Assembly: GCA_041392475.1 (NCBI GenBank)
Contig: JAWKLZ010000003.1
Location: forward strand, 641,501 to 705,500
DNA length: 64,000 nt
Direction of reading: 5' to 3'
DNA from: Chitinophagales bacterium
Lineage (GTDB): Bacteria > Bacteroidota > Bacteroidia > Chitinophagales > UBA2359
Every line of letters starts with the position of its first letter. Position 1 is the first letter of the stretch. Shown here one piece after another: positions 1 to 14,400 of the stretch. The translations under genes and the position numbers were made by a program. The notes beneath the pieces are model-generated. The model had not been told where the DNA came from. It worked only from the letters and a program-made list of their open reading frames with translations, and searched no databases.

Positions 1-1
1 A

Positions 2-3000
2 ATCGTGAACATTGGCGATGAAATCACTTTCACCATTACAGTAGAAAACAATGGTTCTGCAATTGCAACCAATGTAGTCGTGACGGATGAATTGCCAGCA
101 GGTTTGGGCTTTGTTTCTGCAATGCCAAGCGTAGGTAACTTCAATGAAGCAACAGGCGAATGGAGCATTTCGGAATTGTATATCGGCGAGTCAGAAACCT
201 TGTTGATTACTGCAACAGTTGATGCCGCAGGTAGCTTTACCAACACCGCACAGGTAACGGCAAGCGACCAACCCGACCCAGACTCTACTCCCGACAACGA
301 TGTAGCAAGCGAAGACGACCAAGACAGCGCAACCGTTTCAGGTCAAGCCATCAACTTGTCTTTGACCAAAACAGCCGATGCGACCGAAATCAATGTAGGC
401 GACAATTTCACCTACACCATTGAAGTCAGCAACGCTGGCCCCAACAACGCAACAGGCGTAGTCGTATTCGACAACCTGCCAGAAGGCGTGACTTATGTAA
501 GTGACATCCCAAGTAGAGGAACATACAGCGACAACACAGGACAATGGAACATCGGCAACATCGCTAAAGATGAAACCGTTACCTTGACCGTCACTGTAAA
601 AGTAGAAGAAGCGGGTACAATCAACAACATTGCACAAGTCAGCGCAGCCGACCAACCCGACACCAATTCTACACCAAACAACAACGTACCAAGCGAAGAC
701 GACCAAGACAACGCAGAGGTAACAGGTGTTCAGATTGACTTGGAATTGAGCAAAACCGCCACTCCAACAACCGTAGGCGTGGGCGACGAGGTGACATTCA
801 CATTGACATTGACCAACAATGGCCCATCCGATGCAACAGGCGTAGTCGTGACCGACAACTTGCCTGACGGTTTGACCCTTGACGGTTCAAACGGCGATGG
901 TTCTTATGCAAATGGCATTTGGACAGTAGGTGATGTGGATGCAAACGAAACCGTCACATTGACCCTCACCACAACATTGGATGTGGAAGGTTCTGTAACA
1001 AACAGTGCAGAAGTGACCGCAGCCGACCAACCTGATGTGGATTCAACTCCTGAGAACGACTTGCCGTTTGAAGACGACCAAGACGAGGTGACAGTGGGCG
1101 GAACAGCAGCCGATTTGGAATTGACCAAAACAGCGAACAAGACTTTCTTGAACGTAGGCGATGAAGTAACATTCACCATTACGATTGAAAACAACGGCGG
1201 TGCAAATACCGACAATGTAGAAGTAACCGACCAATTGCCAGCAGGGTTAACTTATGTAAGTTCTGACCCAAGTGTGGGAACATATAACCAAAACACAGGC
1301 GTTTGGACAGTAGGAGAATTGTCTGTTGGTGAGTCTGAAACATTGACCATTGTAGCCACATTGACCAGTGCAGGTCCAGTTGTAAACGTTGCAGAAGTAA
1401 CGGCAAGTGACCAACCTGACCCAGATTCAACACCTGGCAATGACGATATCACCGAAGACGACCAAGACGAAGTAAGCGTTTCGGGTGCAATTATCAACCT
1501 TTCATTGACCAAAGATGTGAACAAATCTACTGTCAATGTGGGTGAAAACGTAACCTACTCCATCGTCGTTTCCAACGAAGGTCCTTCAAAAGCAACAGGC
1601 GTACAAGTATTGGAAGACTTGCCAGTAGGCGTATCTTTTGTAAGTGCTGCTCCAAGTTCTGGAACGTACAACAAAAACACAGGAATATGGACAGTTGGCA
1701 GTTTACAGCCACAAGCCTTTGCAACTTTAGCGATTACCGTCAAAGTAATGCAAGCAGGTGATATCACCAACGTTTCGCAAGTATCGGCAGCCGACCAACC
1801 AGACATCAATTCTACACCCAACAACAGCGACCCAACAGAAGACGACCAAGACAGTGAAACCATCACAGGTATTCAAATTGACTTGGAACTCGACAAAACG
1901 GTTTCGGACAGCGATGTAGGATTGGGTGAACCTGTTACCTTCACATTGACTCTTGAAAACAAAGGACCTTCCGATGCAACAGGCGTAGTTGTGAAAGACA
2001 AATTGCCGATTGGCTTAGAATACGTGATTGACGACAGCAATGGCGATTATGATGACGCATCAGGAATATGGACAGTAGGAGCTTTAGCTGCAAACAGTAC
2101 AGTGAGCATCAATATCACTGCAACGGTGGAAGTACAAGGCGAAGTAAGCAACTCCGCCGAAGTAACCGCAGCCGACCAGCCAGATATCGACTCTACACCA
2201 AACAACGATTTCCCAAGCGAAGACGACCAAGACGAAGTGACCATTGGAGGTTCAGCAGCCGATTTGGAATTGACCAAAGCGGTAAGCTCTGCCATTGTGA
2301 ACCAAGGCGACCAAGTGACTTTCACTTTGACAATTGAAAACAACGGTTCTGCAATTGCTACCAACGTAGTCGTTACAGACGAATTGCCCGACGGTTTGAC
2401 CTACGTTAGCGACAACCCAAGCAAAGGCAACTTTGACCAAACGACAGGCGAATGGAGCATCCCAGAATTAAACGTGGGAGAAACCGAAACCCTAGAAATC
2501 ACCGTCACAGTAGATGGTACAGACAGCGTGACCAACACCGCAGAAATCACCGCAAGTGACCAACCCGACCCCGATTCTACCCCCAACAATGGCGTAGAAG
2601 AAGAAGACGACCAAGACAGCGTCACCGTAGGCGCAAATGCCATTGACTTGAGTTTGACCAAAGCCGTCAGCCAAACCAATGTATTGACAGGCGACGAAAT
2701 CAACTACACGATTACCATTACCAACGCAGGCCCTTCAATTGCCACAGGCGTAGTCGTAGCCGACCAACTACCAGGCGGATTAGCCTTCGTTGATGCGGCT
2801 GCCACCAAAGGTACGTATGCCGTAGGTTCTGGAAATTGGACAATTGGAGAATTGGCAGTTGGAGCATTTGCAACTTTGGAAATCACCGTTGAGGTGACAG
2901 GTGAAGGACAAATCTTGAACGTAGCACAAGTAAGTGCTGCAAATGAACCAGATGTAGATTCTACGCCAAACAACAACAATCCTGATGAAGACGACCAAGA

Positions 3001-6000
3001 CGAGGTAGAAATTACCACCGTTGGAGTTGCCGACTTGAAATTGGATAAAACCGTCAATAACAGCGATGTGAACGTAGGCGAGAATGTCATCTTCACTTTG
3101 ACATTGACCAACGATGGTCCACTTCCTGCAACGGGCGTACAAGTGACCGACCAATTGCCAAACGGTTTGACCTTCGTAACAAGTAACGGCAATCAAGGAA
3201 CATACAACAATGCAACAGGATTGTGGAATGTAGGATTGTTGAACGCAGGAGCAACTGCAACATTGGAAATTGAAGCCACTGTAACATCGGCAGGTACGAT
3301 TACCAACTCCGCAGAAGTAACCGCAAGCGATCAAGACGACCCAGATTCAACTCCCGACAATGACGACCCAACCGAAGACGACCAAGACAGCGTCAGCGTA
3401 GGCGGAGCATTAATAGATTTGAGTTTGACCAAAGCCGTCAGCCAAACCGAAGTTAATGTAGGTGATTTGATCAACTACACCATTGACTTGACCAACATCG
3501 GACCATCTGATGCAACAGGCGTACAAATAGCAGATGCCCTTCCTGGAGGCGTATCGTATGTAGCCTACTCCGCAACATCAGGAACTTACTCGGCAGGTTC
3601 AGGAATTTGGAACATTGGAAACGTTGAGGCAGGCAGCAGCGAAACATTGACCATTACCGTTACTGTTTCGGGTATTGGTACAATTACCAATACCGCACAA
3701 GTGAGCGCAGCCAACGAGCAAGACAGCGATTCTACACCGAACAACAATGTGGCCGAAGAAGACGACCAAGATTCAGTCGATATCGAATCTACGGGCGTTG
3801 CGGATTTGAAATTGACCAAAAACGTGAGCGAACAAATCGTGAACTTGGGCGACAATGTGACTTACACAATCACTGTCACCAACGATGGCCCTTCAACAGC
3901 AACCAACGTAGCCATTGAAGACCAACTACCTGACGGAGTGACATTCGTAGAATCTGACACCAACGAAGGTAGCTACGATGAAACAACAGGCATTTGGACA
4001 GTCGGTACGCTTCAAAATGGCGCATCTGCAACATTGGAAATTGAAGTAACCGTAAACTCTTCCGACAATGTTACCAACATTGCCCAAGTGAGTGCAAGTG
4101 ACCAAAACGACCCTGATTCTACTCCTGACAACGATGTACCTACTGAGGACGACCAAGACCAAGTAACCGTTGGAGCAGAAGTGATTGACATAGAATTGGA
4201 GAAAACAGTGAACGTCGAAACGGCAGCCGTTGGCGACATCGTTACCTATACTTTGACGATTACCAATCAAGGCCCATCCGATGCAACAGGTGTTGAGGTA
4301 TTCGACCAATTGCCTTACCAATTGAGTTTTGCAGGTAGCAATGGTGCTGGTATTTACAACTACTTGTTGGCGACATGGTTTGTAGGAGATTTGGATGCTG
4401 GTCAAACAAAAACCCGTCAAATCAATGCCACCGTAAACCAAACAGGTACAATTGAAAACATCGCACAAGTGAGTGCAGCCGACCAACCTGATGCAGATTC
4501 AAGTCCGAACAACAACGACCCCGAAGAAGACGATCAGGACAACGCCATCTTTGAAGCATTGGGGGTAGCAGATTTGAGTTTGACCAAAACAGTGAATCAC
4601 GAAGTAGTGGGCGTAGGAGAAAATGTAACCTTCACCATCACCGTCCAAAACAGCGGCCCTTCCAATGCCACAGGTGTTGATGTGACCGACTTGTTACCGA
4701 CAGGCTTCAATTTTGTAAGTTATACATCGAGTCAAGGAGCTTACAATAGCACAACTGGACTTTGGACAGTTGGCAACTTGGCAAATGGTGCAGCAGCGAT
4801 TTTAAGTGTGAAAGCAAAGGTTACAGCCGCAGGCATTACGACCAATGTAGCACAAGTGACTTCCAGCAACCAAATTGACCCCGATTCTGAACCCGACAAC
4901 AACAATCCAACTGAGGACGATATAGACGAGGTGGACGTTGAAGGATTGCAGATTGACTTGAGGGTGAACAAAATTGTGAACCAAGATGCGGTCAATGTGG
5001 GTGAAAATGTAACCTTCACCATCAGCGTAGTAAACGACGGCCCTTCAACAGCAACAGGTGTTCAAATCTTCGACCAATTGCCAGGTGGATTGAGCTATGT
5101 CAGCAGCACACCTTCAATCGGTACGTATGCAGCAGGTAGTGGCACATGGTCAGTCGGAACATTGGAAGTCGGTGGTTTTGCGAACATCACCATCACCGTC
5201 AAAGTTGACCAAGCGGGAACGTTTGACAACATTGCACAGGTGAGCGCAGCCAACCAACCCGACAAAGACTCAACGCCAGCCAACAACGACCCAGAAGAAG
5301 ACGACCAAGACAATGCCCTTGTCAGTGGTGTAGCGATTGATTTGGAATTGACCAAAGACGCATCACCCGAAAACTTAGGTATTGGCAGTATCTTCCAATA
5401 CCACATCACCGTTACCAACAACAGCGAATTTGACGCAACAGGCGTTGAAGTGACCGACAACTTGCCAACTGGTGTATCTTATATGAACCAAGAAGCAGAC
5501 GCAGGTACTTACGACCAAGTTTCAGGTATTTGGACGATTGGAGATTTGGCAGCAGGCGAAAGTGTGACTTTGGACATACAAGCCAAGTTGAGCAAAGATG
5601 GACAAGTGACCAACGTAGCGCAAGTGAGTGCCGCCGACCAGCCAGATGTGGATTCTACTCCCGATAACGACAATCCGTATGAAGACGACCAAGACGAAAT
5701 CACCATTGGTAGTTTTGCAGCTGATTTGTCCTTGAACAAAACGGTCAATAACCCGAATGTGAATGTCGGTCAAAACGTGATTTTCAACATTACAGTTGAA
5801 AACAATGGTTCTGCAATTGCCACAGGCGTTGAAGTCACCGACCAATTGCCAGCAGGATTGCAGTTTGTGAGTGCAGATGTGAGCGCAGGTACTTTTGACG
5901 AAACAACAGGTATCTGGACAATCGGACAATTGCACGTAGGCGAAGAAGAAACACTTCAAATCACAGCAACGGTACTGCAAGGCGGCAGCGTGACCAACTC

Positions 6001-8419
6001 AGCAGAGGTAACAGCAAGCGACCAAGCCGACCCAGATTCTACGCCTGACAACAATGTGCCAGCAGAAGACGACCAAGACGATGCAACGGTTTATGGCAAC
6101 GAGATTGACCTCGCATTGGTGAAATACACTGAAGCAAGCACTGTCTATGTAGGCGATCAATTCACTTACTTGATTGAAGTAACCAACGAAGGTCAGTTCC
6201 CTGCAACAGGTGTTCAAGTTTTTGACAACTTGCCTTCAGAAGTGGTTTATGTTAGCAGTCAATCCGATGCAGGAACATACAGCCCAGTGACAGGAATTTG
6301 GAACATTGGCAATATGCCGATTGGTCAAACAGCCATGTTGGCGATTCAGGTGGAATTGGTGAAAGGTGGATTGGTTATCAACGAAGCGCAGGTAATTTCC
6401 AGCGACCAACCTGACTCCGATTCAAGTCCGAACAATAGCGACCCAGAGGAAGATGATCAAGACAATGCCATTATTGAAGGAATTGAAGTGGATTTGGAAT
6501 TGACCAAAAACGCTTCTCCAACACAGGTGAACTTGGGCGAAAATGTGACTTACACATTGCAACTCTTCAACAACAGCGAATATGCTGCAACGGAAGTAGA
6601 AGTAACAGACTTGTTGCCTCAAGGTTTGACCTTTGTAGGAGCAACTGCAAGTCAGGGAACATACAACAGCACAACAGGTATTTGGACAGTAGGCAAAATA
6701 TTAAAAGGTCAGACTTTGACACTTGATATTGTCGTAACAGTAGATACACAAGGCGAAATCGTGAACGTAGCGCAAGTCAGCCACGTACATGAGCCAGATG
6801 CGGATTCTACTCCAAACAACAATGTGCCTACTGAAGACGATCAAGACGAAGTGACCGTAGGCGGCATTGCAGCCGACTTGGAATTGAACAAAACTGCCAG
6901 TCCGCTAATCGTCAATGCCAATGGTCAAGTCACCTTTACCATAGAAGTAGAAAACAATGGTAGCAGCCCCGCGACAGGAGTCGAAGTAACCGACTTATTG
7001 CCAGCAGGTTTGACCTTCATCAGCGCAGACGCAACGAAAGGCGACTACAATGCCGAAACAGGACTTTGGACATTAGGCGGCTTGATTGTCGGTGAATCCG
7101 AAGTATTGACCATCATCGCAACCGTGAACGGTACAGGCAGCGTGACCAACGTGGCGGAAATTACGGCAAGTGACCAACCTGACCCAGATTCCACGCCAGG
7201 CAATGGCGAAGACGGCGAGGACGACCAAGACGAAGTGACCGTTATAGCAAGTCAAGTCGATTTGACATTGACCAAAGTAGCTGAAACCGAGAATGCATTG
7301 GTGGGTGAAACAACTTCTTTCTTCGTCACCTTGAAAAACGAAGGCGAATATGCTGCAACAGGTGTCACTGTTTTGGATGCACTTCCAGCAGGTTTGACTT
7401 ACAGCAGTTTCACTTCAACCAAAGGCACATACAACCCTAACACTGGTATTTGGACAGTTGGCACAGTTCAACCAGACGAGGAATTCATGTTGCGAATTTG
7501 GGTGAACGTGACCGAGCCAGGAACGATTACCAATACCGCAGAAGTACATACGGCAGACCAACCAGATGTAGATTCTACACCAGCCAACAACGTTGAAGGA
7601 GAAGACGACCAAGCAAGTGCAACCATTAGCACGATTAGCGATATTGACCTTCAATTGGAGAAAACGGCAAATGTGGAGTCTGTCAAAGTAGGACAGCAAT
7701 TCTCTTACACATTGACACTCACAAATGACGGTCCTTCAAAAGCGACCAACATTGAAGTGTCTGACCAGTTGCCGACAACCGTATCTTACATTGGAGCGAA
7801 TGCTTCAAAAGGTATTTACATTTCTTCAACAGGCGTTTGGGAAATTGCAGAATTGGCAGTGGGCGCAAGTGCCACATTGACCATCAATGTGACCGCATCA
7901 GCCGAGGGTTTGGTAGTGAACACTGCACAAGTGAGCGCAGCCGACCAACCCGATTCTGATTCTACTCCAGCCAACAACGACCCATCGGAAGACGATCAAG
8001 ACGACGCAACGGTCAGCGTATCGGGCAAAGTGATTGACTTGGAGGTAATCAAAACCGCAAATGTAGAAACGGCTACGATTGGCGACCAAATTACCTACAC
8101 CATCACTTTGACCAACAAAGGCCCCGACCCTGCAACAGGTGTTCAAGTATTCGACCAATTGCCAGGCGGCGTTCAATACGAAAGCAGCTCGGCACAAGCA
8201 GGTACTTACTCTCCAGGTGCAGGTGTTTGGAATGTAGATAAAATGGCAGTCGGTCAAACGATTACCTTAGACATCGTGGTGACAGTCGAACAATTGGGCA
8301 ACATCACCAACACTGCTCAGGTAAGTGCTGCAAATCAAGACGACACCGATTCTACACCAGCCAACAACGTATTGGCAGAAGACGACCAAGACCAAGTAAC
8401 CGTAACGGTGACAGGCTTG
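2..8419 (+). repeat. Array of 22 DUF11 repeats
   Basis: Twenty-two in-frame repeats of about 375 bp, the first cut by the window edge. Each starts with DL-x-L-x-K, has a central ATGV-x-V-x-D-x-LP motif and ends in SEDDQD-like acid. Many repeats begin ADL and many others IDL or INL, and the two kinds are interspersed, which hints at expansion in blocks larger than one repeat. Confidence 0.9.
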
Positions 8420-11400
8420 GGAACAATCGGAGATTTCACATGGTTGGACAACGACGGAAATGGCGTGTTTGGCCCTGGCGACAGCGTATTACCAGGTATC
8501 ACAGTCACCTTGACCTTCCCTGATGGAAACACTCAAACCCAAACGACCAATGCAGATGGTGAATACTTGTTTACCGACTTGGAAGCAGGAGACTATACCG
8601 CTACAGTGGGCAATGGTCCAACAGGAACAAACCTCACTACGGCAGGTGAATTTGACATCACATTGGGCGATGGCGATTCCTTCCTCAATGCAGATTTTGG
8701 ATTCCAACCTGCTCCACCACTTGGCACGATTGGCGATTTTGTTTGGTTGGATTTGAACGGCAATGGCTTGTTCAGCCCAGGTGAAAGCCCATTGACAGGC
8801 ATCACATTGACGCTGACCAAACCAGACGGCACGACTGCAACGGCAACCACAAATGGAATTGGTGAATACTTGTTCACCGACTTGCCAGCAGGAGCATATA
8901 CCGTAACCGTAGGCGATGGCCCAACAGGAACGACCTTGACAACCCCTGAATCTTTCGATATAGACTTAGGCGTTGGACAAAACTACTTGTTGGCAGACTT
9001 CGGATTTGAGCCAGCACCAGAAGACGGTACAATCGGAGATTTCGTTTGGTTGGACTTGAATGGCAACGGTATCTATGGACCAGGTGAACCTGCTTTGTCG
9101 GGTGTAACCGTTACCTTGACTTATCCTGATGGAACAACTGCAACAACTGTTACGAACAACGATGGCGAATACCTTTTCACAGGCTTGCAAGCAGGTGAAT
9201 ACACGGCAACAGTTGGCGATGGTCCAGAAGGTTCGAGCTTGACTACTCCACAAAGCCTCGATATTAACTTGGGCGCAGGACAAGACTACTTGTTGGCAGA
9301 CTTCGGATTTGAGCCTTCACCCGAAACAGGAATCATTGGAGATTTCGTTTGGTTGGACTTGAATGGCGACGGATTGCACAGCCCAGGCGAACCAGGTATT
9401 CCAGGTGTAGCGATTACCTTGACGCTTCCTGGTGGTTCGGCAACAGTTGGTACAACGACTAACAATGACGGTGAATACCACTTTACAGACTTGGTGCCAG
9501 GTGATTATGTGGTGACAGTCGGCAATGGGCCAGTGGGTTCATCTTTGACAACTCCACAAAGCTACAATGTAGGATTGGGCGCAGGGGAAGCCTTCTTAGA
9601 TGCAGACTTTGGTTTTGCACCTTCACCAGAAGACGGCACGATTGGCGATTTCGTTTGGTTGGATTTGGACGGCAATGGCTTGTTCGGTCCAGGCGAACCA
9701 GGTCTTTCAGGTGTAAGTGTTACTTTGACTTATCCTGATGGTTCTACTGCAACGACCCAAACCAACAACGATGGTCAATACCTATTCACTGGCTTAGAAG
9801 CAGGTGACTATACTGCAACAGTCGGCAATGGCCCAACAGGTTCTGTATTGACAACTCCTAATCACTTCGACATTGACCTAGGCGTTGGAGAAGACTATTT
9901 GACGGCAGACTTCGGATTTGAACCCGATGCAGCTTTGGGTACGATTGGCGATTTCGTTTGGTTGGATATTGACGGCGACGGCAATCAGGATGCGGGCGAG
10001 CCTGGCATCAATGGTGTAACTGTTACCTTGAACTTGCCAAACGGTTCTACTGTCACAAAAACCACCAATGCCAACGGACACTATCTGTTCCTCGACTTAG
10101 AAGCAGGAGCCTATGTAGTGACAGTCGGCAATGGCCCAACAGGAACAATCTTGACGACTACCGAAAGCTACAATGTAGTATTGAGTACGGGTGAAAACTT
10201 CTTGGTTGCAGACTTTGGATTTGAGCCTGCCCCAGAATTGGGTACGATTGGCGATTTCGTTTGGTTGGATTTGAACGGCAACGGATTGCACAGTCCAAAT
10301 GAGCCAGGGATTTCAGGGGTAACGGTTACATTGACCAGACCTGATGGCACTACTTCAACGACTACCACCAATAATGACGGCGAATATTTGTTCTCTGACT
10401 TGCCAAAAGGTGAATATACCGTTGCAGTAGGAGAAGGCCCTGCCAATACAACTTTGACAACTCCCGCTTCCTTCAATGTGAGCTTGGACGAAGGTGAAGA
10501 CTATTTGACAGCCGATTTCGGATTTGAGCCTCAAAACGGTACAATTGGAGATAGAGTTTGGTCGGATTTGGACGGTGATGGCGTACAAGATGCGGGTGAA
10601 CCTGGCATCACAGGCGTAACCGTCACTTTGATTCATCCAAATGGGTTCACCGAAACAACTTCAACAGGCACAAACGGCAGCTACTTATTTGAAGACTTGG
10701 CAGCAGGTCAATACATCGTGACAGTTGGCAATGGTCCAACAGGAACGACCTTGACAACAACCGATACCTACAATGTGGACTTGAGCAATGGCGAAGACTA
10801 CGTATTGGCAGACTTTGGATTTGAGCCTGCCCCAGAATTGGGTAGCATTGGAGATTTGGTATGGTCTGACTTAGATGGCGACGGAGTGAGAGATGCGGGT
10901 GAACCTGGCATTGCAGGGGTAATCGTTACCCTTACTTATCCAAACGGTTCTAACACAACTACTGTGACCAATGGACTAGGCGACTACCTCTTCAATGACT
11001 TACCAGCAGGTAACTACACCGTAACGGTTGGCGCAGGCCCACAAGGTTCTACCATCACTACTCCAACTACTTACAGCGTAGGATTGGATGAAGGTGAAGA
11101 CTTCTTGACGGCAGACTTCGGATTTGAACCAGCCGCAGAGTTGGGAACAATTGGAGATTTGGTTTGGTCGGACTTGAACGGCAATGGCGTGAGAGATGCG
11201 GGTGAGCAGGGCATTGCAGGTGTAGTCGTTATTTTGACCTATCCAAGCAACTTGAGCATCACTGCAACGACTGACAACAACGGTAACTACTTGTTTACCG
11301 ATTTGCCAGCAGGCGATTATGTGGTGACAGTGACTCAAGGCCCAGAAGGTTCGACTTTGACAACCCCTCAAACCTACAATGTGGGCTTAGATGCTGGTGA

Positions 11401-14400
11401 AGACTACCTATTGGCAGACTTCGGATTTGAACCAGCCGTAGAACTGGGCAGCATTGGAGATTTGGTTTGGTCTGATTTGGATGGCGACGGTGTGAGAGAT
11501 GCGGGTGAGCCAGGTATTGCGGGAGTAGTCGTAACGATTACTTACCCTGACGGAACAACCGAAAGTACAACTACAAACGGCTTGGGTGAATACCTCTTTG
11601 AAGGTTTGCCAACAGGCAGCTACACCATTGAAGTAGGCGCAGGGCCACAAGGTTCAACTTTGACGACACAAGATAGCTACAATGTGAGCTTGGCAGAAGG
11701 TCAAGATTTCTTGGCAGCAGACTTTGGATTTGAGCCAGCCGCAGAGTTGGGCAGCATTGGAGATTTGGTTTGGTTGGACTTGAACGGCAATGGCGTGAGA
11801 GATACAGGCGAACCTGGCATTGGCGGAATTGTGGTGACTTTGACCAATGGCGACATTACGCTTACGACTACAACGAGCGGCAATGGAAACTACTTGTTTG
11901 GCGACTTGCCTGCAGATAGCTACACCGTAACGGTAGGCAACGGTCCTGGTGGCGCAACATTGACGACCGCAGGTAGCTTCAATGTGAACTTGGTGGAAGG
12001 TCAGGACTTCTTGACCGCAGACTTCGGATTTGAACCAGCCGCAGAATTGGGCAGCATTGGCGATACAGTCTTTAGCGACTCTAACGGCAATGGCGTTCAA
12101 GACAATGGCGAAGTTGGATTGCCGAACATTGCAGTGACTTTGACCTTGCCAAACGGCTCGACTTTGACGACTTCAACGAACAACAACGGTGAATACATCT
12201 TTAGCGACTTGCCAACGGGCAATTACAATGTGGCAGTAGGCAACGGGCCAAATGGTTCAACCATCACAAGTCCATCTGCTTACAATGTCGGATTGGACGA
12301 AGGCGAAGACTTCTTAGATGCAGACTTTGGATTTGCACCAGCCTCTGGTTTGGGTAGCATTGGAGATTTCGTTTGGTTGGATGCGGACAAAGATGGCGTA
12401 CAAGACGAGGGTGAAAACGGCATTGCAGGAATCACCGTAACGCTTGTCTATCCTTCTGGCATCACTGCAACAACGACCACCAACGGCAACGGTTTCTACT
12501 TGTTTGACGACCTTCCTGCTGGTACTTACAATGTATTTGTCGGTGCAGGCCCAGCGAACACCAACTTGACAACCGCAGGAAGCTACACCGTTGATTTGGA
12601 CGAAGAAGAAGACTTCTTGGATGCAGACTTTGGCTTTGCACCAGAAGAACTGTTGGGTGCAATTGGCGATACGGTATTTGAAGATACCAACGGCAATGGC
12701 GTTCAAGATGCGGGTGAAGGTGGCATTGCAGGTATCACCATCACTTTGACCTTGTCTGATGGCAGTACGCAGACTGCAAGCACAAATGGTATTGGAAAAT
12801 ATCTATTTGATGAATTGCCAGCAGGTGATTACATTGTTGAAGTAGGCGCAGGACCAGAAGGTTCGACCTTGACGACTTCGGGTAGCTTCAATATCAGCTT
12901 GGATGCGGGTGAAGAAGATTTGACGGCAGACTTTGGATTTGAGCCAGCCGCTGAGTTGGGTTCTATTGCAGGAACTGTGTTTGAAGACACGAATGGCAAT
13001 GGCGTTCAAGACCCAGGTGAGCCTGGTATTGGAGGAGTGATTGTGTTGTTGAGTCCTGATAATGGACCAAACATCATCACCACAACCAACGGAAACGGCG
13101 TGTATATTTTCACAGGTTTGCCAGTGGATGGCTACACCGTAAGCGTGACGAATCCGCCAGCAGGTATGAACCCAACGACTTCAACTACGCAAGTGGTGGA
13201 CTTAGGCCCTGGTGAAAACGTGACCGATGTGGACTTTGGTTTCCAACCTCAATTGGGTAGCATTGGTGACTTTGTGTTCACCGACTTAAACGGCAATGGA
13301 ATAGCAGATGGTTTGGACTTCGGAATTGACGGTGTGACGGTGACATTGACCTTGCCAAATGGCAGCACATTGACAACGACTACCAACGGTCAAGGATTCT
13401 ATCTCTTTGAAGACTTGCCAGCAGGTGATTACACCGTGACAGTGGGCGCAGGTCCTGAAAATACGGTCTTATCGACTACTGGTAGCTACAATGTGGATTT
13501 GAGCAATGGTGAAGACTTCTTGGATGCAGACTTTGGATTTGCGATTGACGGCGGTGGCGGCGGACAGGAGATTTGTTCTCTTGAATATACGCTTTGTGCA
13601 GAGCCCATCAGCCCTGTTGAGGTATGTCCTGAGTTCCCATGTTTGGAAGAAGGTTGGCAATTGCAGTCTGCAAAAACGACCTACAATTGCAGCTTGAATA
13701 TCATTGATAACTGCTTGCGCTACACTGCCTTGCCTTTGTTTGCAGGCAACGATACGATTCGCATTATTGCTTGTGATGCTTTCCAATGTGATACGGCTTA
13801 TGTCTATATCACAGTGACTGAAAACTGCGCTCAATCGGTCAACAACGCGCCTATTGCAGAAGACGACTTGACAATGACCGAGGAAGATACAACGGTGAAA
13901 ATTCCTGTATTGAACAATGATAGCGACCCTGACGGTGACCCAATTTCTGTGACTTCGTTTACCGAGCCTTCAAACGGTACGGTGGTCTTATCGGGTGGAG
14001 TTTTCATCTACACGCCAGATCCTGACTTTGTGGGCGTTGATTCGTTTACCTATCAGATTTGCGACCCAGAAGGTTTGTGTGACTATGCAACGGTGACAAT
14101 TGAAGTGCGTCCTGGCGAATGTAGCAATGAGTTGTTCTTCTGTACTGAACCTTTGACTCCGCTTCAAATTTGCCCTGAGTTCTGCGACCTTCAAGGTAGC
14201 GATGATGTGGTGATTACCAACGCTCACACGACTTACAACTGTAGCCTTCAATTGGGCGACGATGGCAAGTGCTTGCAATACACGGCTCTACCATTGTTTG
14301 CAGGTATGGAAACGGTGACGATTGTGGGTTGCAATGGCGATGGTATCTGTGATACGGTAATGGTGAAGATTCAAGTGACGGGTTGTGGTGATGGCGACGG

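Noticed and set aside
5..7. GTG as start of the adhesin
   Set aside because: It aligns with the middle of a DUF11 repeat and the frame is open to the edge.
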